Shown in pieces: positions 5,423 through 6,226 of a stretch of 6,226 nt of DNA. The stretch lies in the NCBI GenBank assembly GCA_021815525.1, contig JAKAGN010000173.1, forward strand, positions 1 through 6,226. Direction: 5' to 3'. Every line of letters begins with the position of its first letter. Position 1 is the stretch's first letter. This stretch comes from Deltaproteobacteria bacterium (GTDB lineage Bacteria; Desulfobacterota; Desulfobacteria; Desulfobacterales; Desulfatibacillaceae). The notes below the pieces were generated by a model, which was given only the letters and a program-made list of their open reading frames with translations, ran no database searches and was not told the DNA's origin. A program made the translations under genes and the position numbers.

Positions 5423-6226
5423 TCATCCTCCTCCATGCCCGCCAGGGGTTCGCCACGAAGGTCGGTGGTGCGCTCCCCCTCGCCGGGAAGGATGAGGGCG
5501 TTGGCCACAAGCTCGTGGACCCCCGTGACCCTCATGCCCGGCACCCAGTAGTCGAGCGCCGTGGGAAGCGCCGCGCGGTCGATGGCGCAGATGGTGGCGA
5601 GCGTGTTGACGCCCTTGGTCTCGTGGACGTAACGGAAGGCGTTGGCGCGCGGGAGGCCGCCCCTAAGCCTTAGCTCCATGTCCTCGCCGGCGTTCAAGCC
5701 GGAGCCGGAGCCGCAGCAGAAGGTCTGCTCGCGGATGGTGCGCTCGGGCATCTCGAAGAAGTTGTTGCACACGCCGCGGATCACCTCGCGGGGCTCCTCG
5801 AAAAGGCCCATGCCGCGGGCCGGGTTGCAGGAGTCGTGGAAGGTGAGTATCTGGTGGTCGTTCCTGCTCTTGTCCACGTTCAACTTGCCGTGCCGCAGAA
5901 GGTCCGCCGTGAACTCGGTTATGTGGACCATCTTGGTGGAGGCTGCGTTCTGGAACACCGTGCCGGTGATGGGGTTTTTCGGGGTCTCCATGTGGTCCGC
6001 GGGGCCGTTCATGGTGTCCATGTACTGGTGGATCACCCGCCACATGTGGCCGCACTCGCCGCCCAGGATCCACTTGACCCCAAGGCGCTTCGATTCGGCA
6101 TACATCTTGGCGTTCAAGCGCTTCATCATTTCATGCGAGGTGAAGAAGCCGAAGTTGCCGCCCTCGCTGGCGTAGGTGCTCCAGGTGATGTCGAGCCCCA
6201 TGCTCTCCAGGTAATGGAAGAGGATC
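5419..6226 (-). CDS. dsrK: DsrK, C-terminal part (HdrD-like iron-sulfur subunit of DsrMKJOP); 5' end outside window
   Basis: Partial gene: the frame is open to the window edge, giving about 268 residues and a TGA stop at 5421-5419. The Met codon at 6201 is internal, because the eight upstream codons (ILFHYLES) read on naturally. DsrK is the cytoplasmic catalytic subunit of the DsrMKJOP complex, related to heterodisulfide reductase HdrD, and is thought to reduce the DsrC trisulfide. The visible part holds the CCG-type cluster-binding domain. Counting the Met at 6201 as 1, there is GGECGHMWR (Cys50), SCNPARG (Cys125), Cys145, FCCGSGSG (Cys162/163) and ICAIDRAAL (Cys205). The spacing Cys-x36-CysCys-x41-Cys fits this family loosely, but the last motif is CxxD rather than CxxC. 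The N-terminal ferredoxin half must lie beyond 6226. The stop overlaps the dsrJ start. The dsr context confirms the call. Confidence 0.95.
   Translation of the reverse strand, partial: ILFHYLESMGLDITWSTYASEGGNFGFFTSHEMMKRLNAKMYAESKRLGVKWILGGECGHMWRVIHQYMDTMNGPADHMETPKNPITGTVFQNAASTKMVHITEFTADLLRHGKLNVDKSRNDHQILTFHDSCNPARGMGLFEEPREVIRGVCNNFFEMPERTIREQTFCCGSGSGLNAGEDMELRLRGGLPRANAFRYVHETKGVNTLATICAIDRAALPTALDYWVPGMRVTGVHELVANALILPGEGERTTDLRGEPLAGMEEDE

Noticed and set aside
4766..5551. Plus-strand open frame of 261 codons opposite dsrO, dsrJ and dsrK
   Set aside because: Antisense shadow; the apparent hydrophobic stretches come from reading the opposite strand of Ala/Gly/Val-rich GC-rich codons.
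6199..6201. Met codon at 6201 as the start of a short dsrK
   Set aside because: The frame is open through 6226 with DsrK-like sequence, and the visible part is only the C-terminal domain, so the gene is cut by the window.

Overview
The window is a GC-rich bacterial fragment in which every supported gene lies on the minus strand, so transcription runs from position 6226 toward position 1. It carries the end of a dsrMKJOP operon: the C-terminal half of dsrK, then complete dsrJ, dsrO and dsrP. K and J are adjacent with no dsrL between them, and the genes are tightly packed. This is the arrangement known from sulfate/sulfite-reducing bacteria such as Desulfobacterota, rather than the dsr cluster of sulfur oxidisers like Allochromatium. 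The organism is therefore most likely an anaerobic sulfate reducer with a high-GC genome. That is an inference from family knowledge; no species can be named.

Layout in the direction of transcription: dsrK (C-terminal part, runs off the window at 6226), dsrJ (triheme cytochrome c), dsrO (Tat-exported ferredoxin-like protein) and dsrP (NrfD-type quinone-interacting membrane protein). A 93-base gap follows, holding a strong hairpin with a U-rich tail. A second compact three-gene unit comes next: a polytopic membrane protein with a HEAT-like C-terminus (2958-1456), a CPBP/CAAX-type intramembrane protease homologue (1477-782) and a short GNAT acetyltransferase of the short N-acetylglutamate synthase type (782-321). 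These three overlap by 22 and 1 bases, which suggests translational coupling. The last 320 bases hold no gene. They contain a perfect 14-bp hairpin, a second hairpin with a UUCG loop and a T-rich tail, an AT-rich stretch with a weak promoter candidate, and at the very edge a C-tract whose complement is a strong G-quadruplex candidate.

How the genes work together: DsrMKJOP is the membrane complex that links the menaquinone pool and periplasmic redox carriers (DsrJ, DsrO, DsrP) to a cytoplasmic HdrD-like unit (DsrK), thought to reduce the DsrC trisulfide made by dissimilatory sulfite reductase. The downstream trio has no established connection to this complex. Its overlapping layout behind the attenuator-like hairpin is the least explained part of the window. 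I found no mobile element, CRISPR array, tRNA or rRNA. No previously undescribed system is demonstrated; the HEAT-membrane-protein/CPBP/GNAT unit is the best candidate for follow-up.
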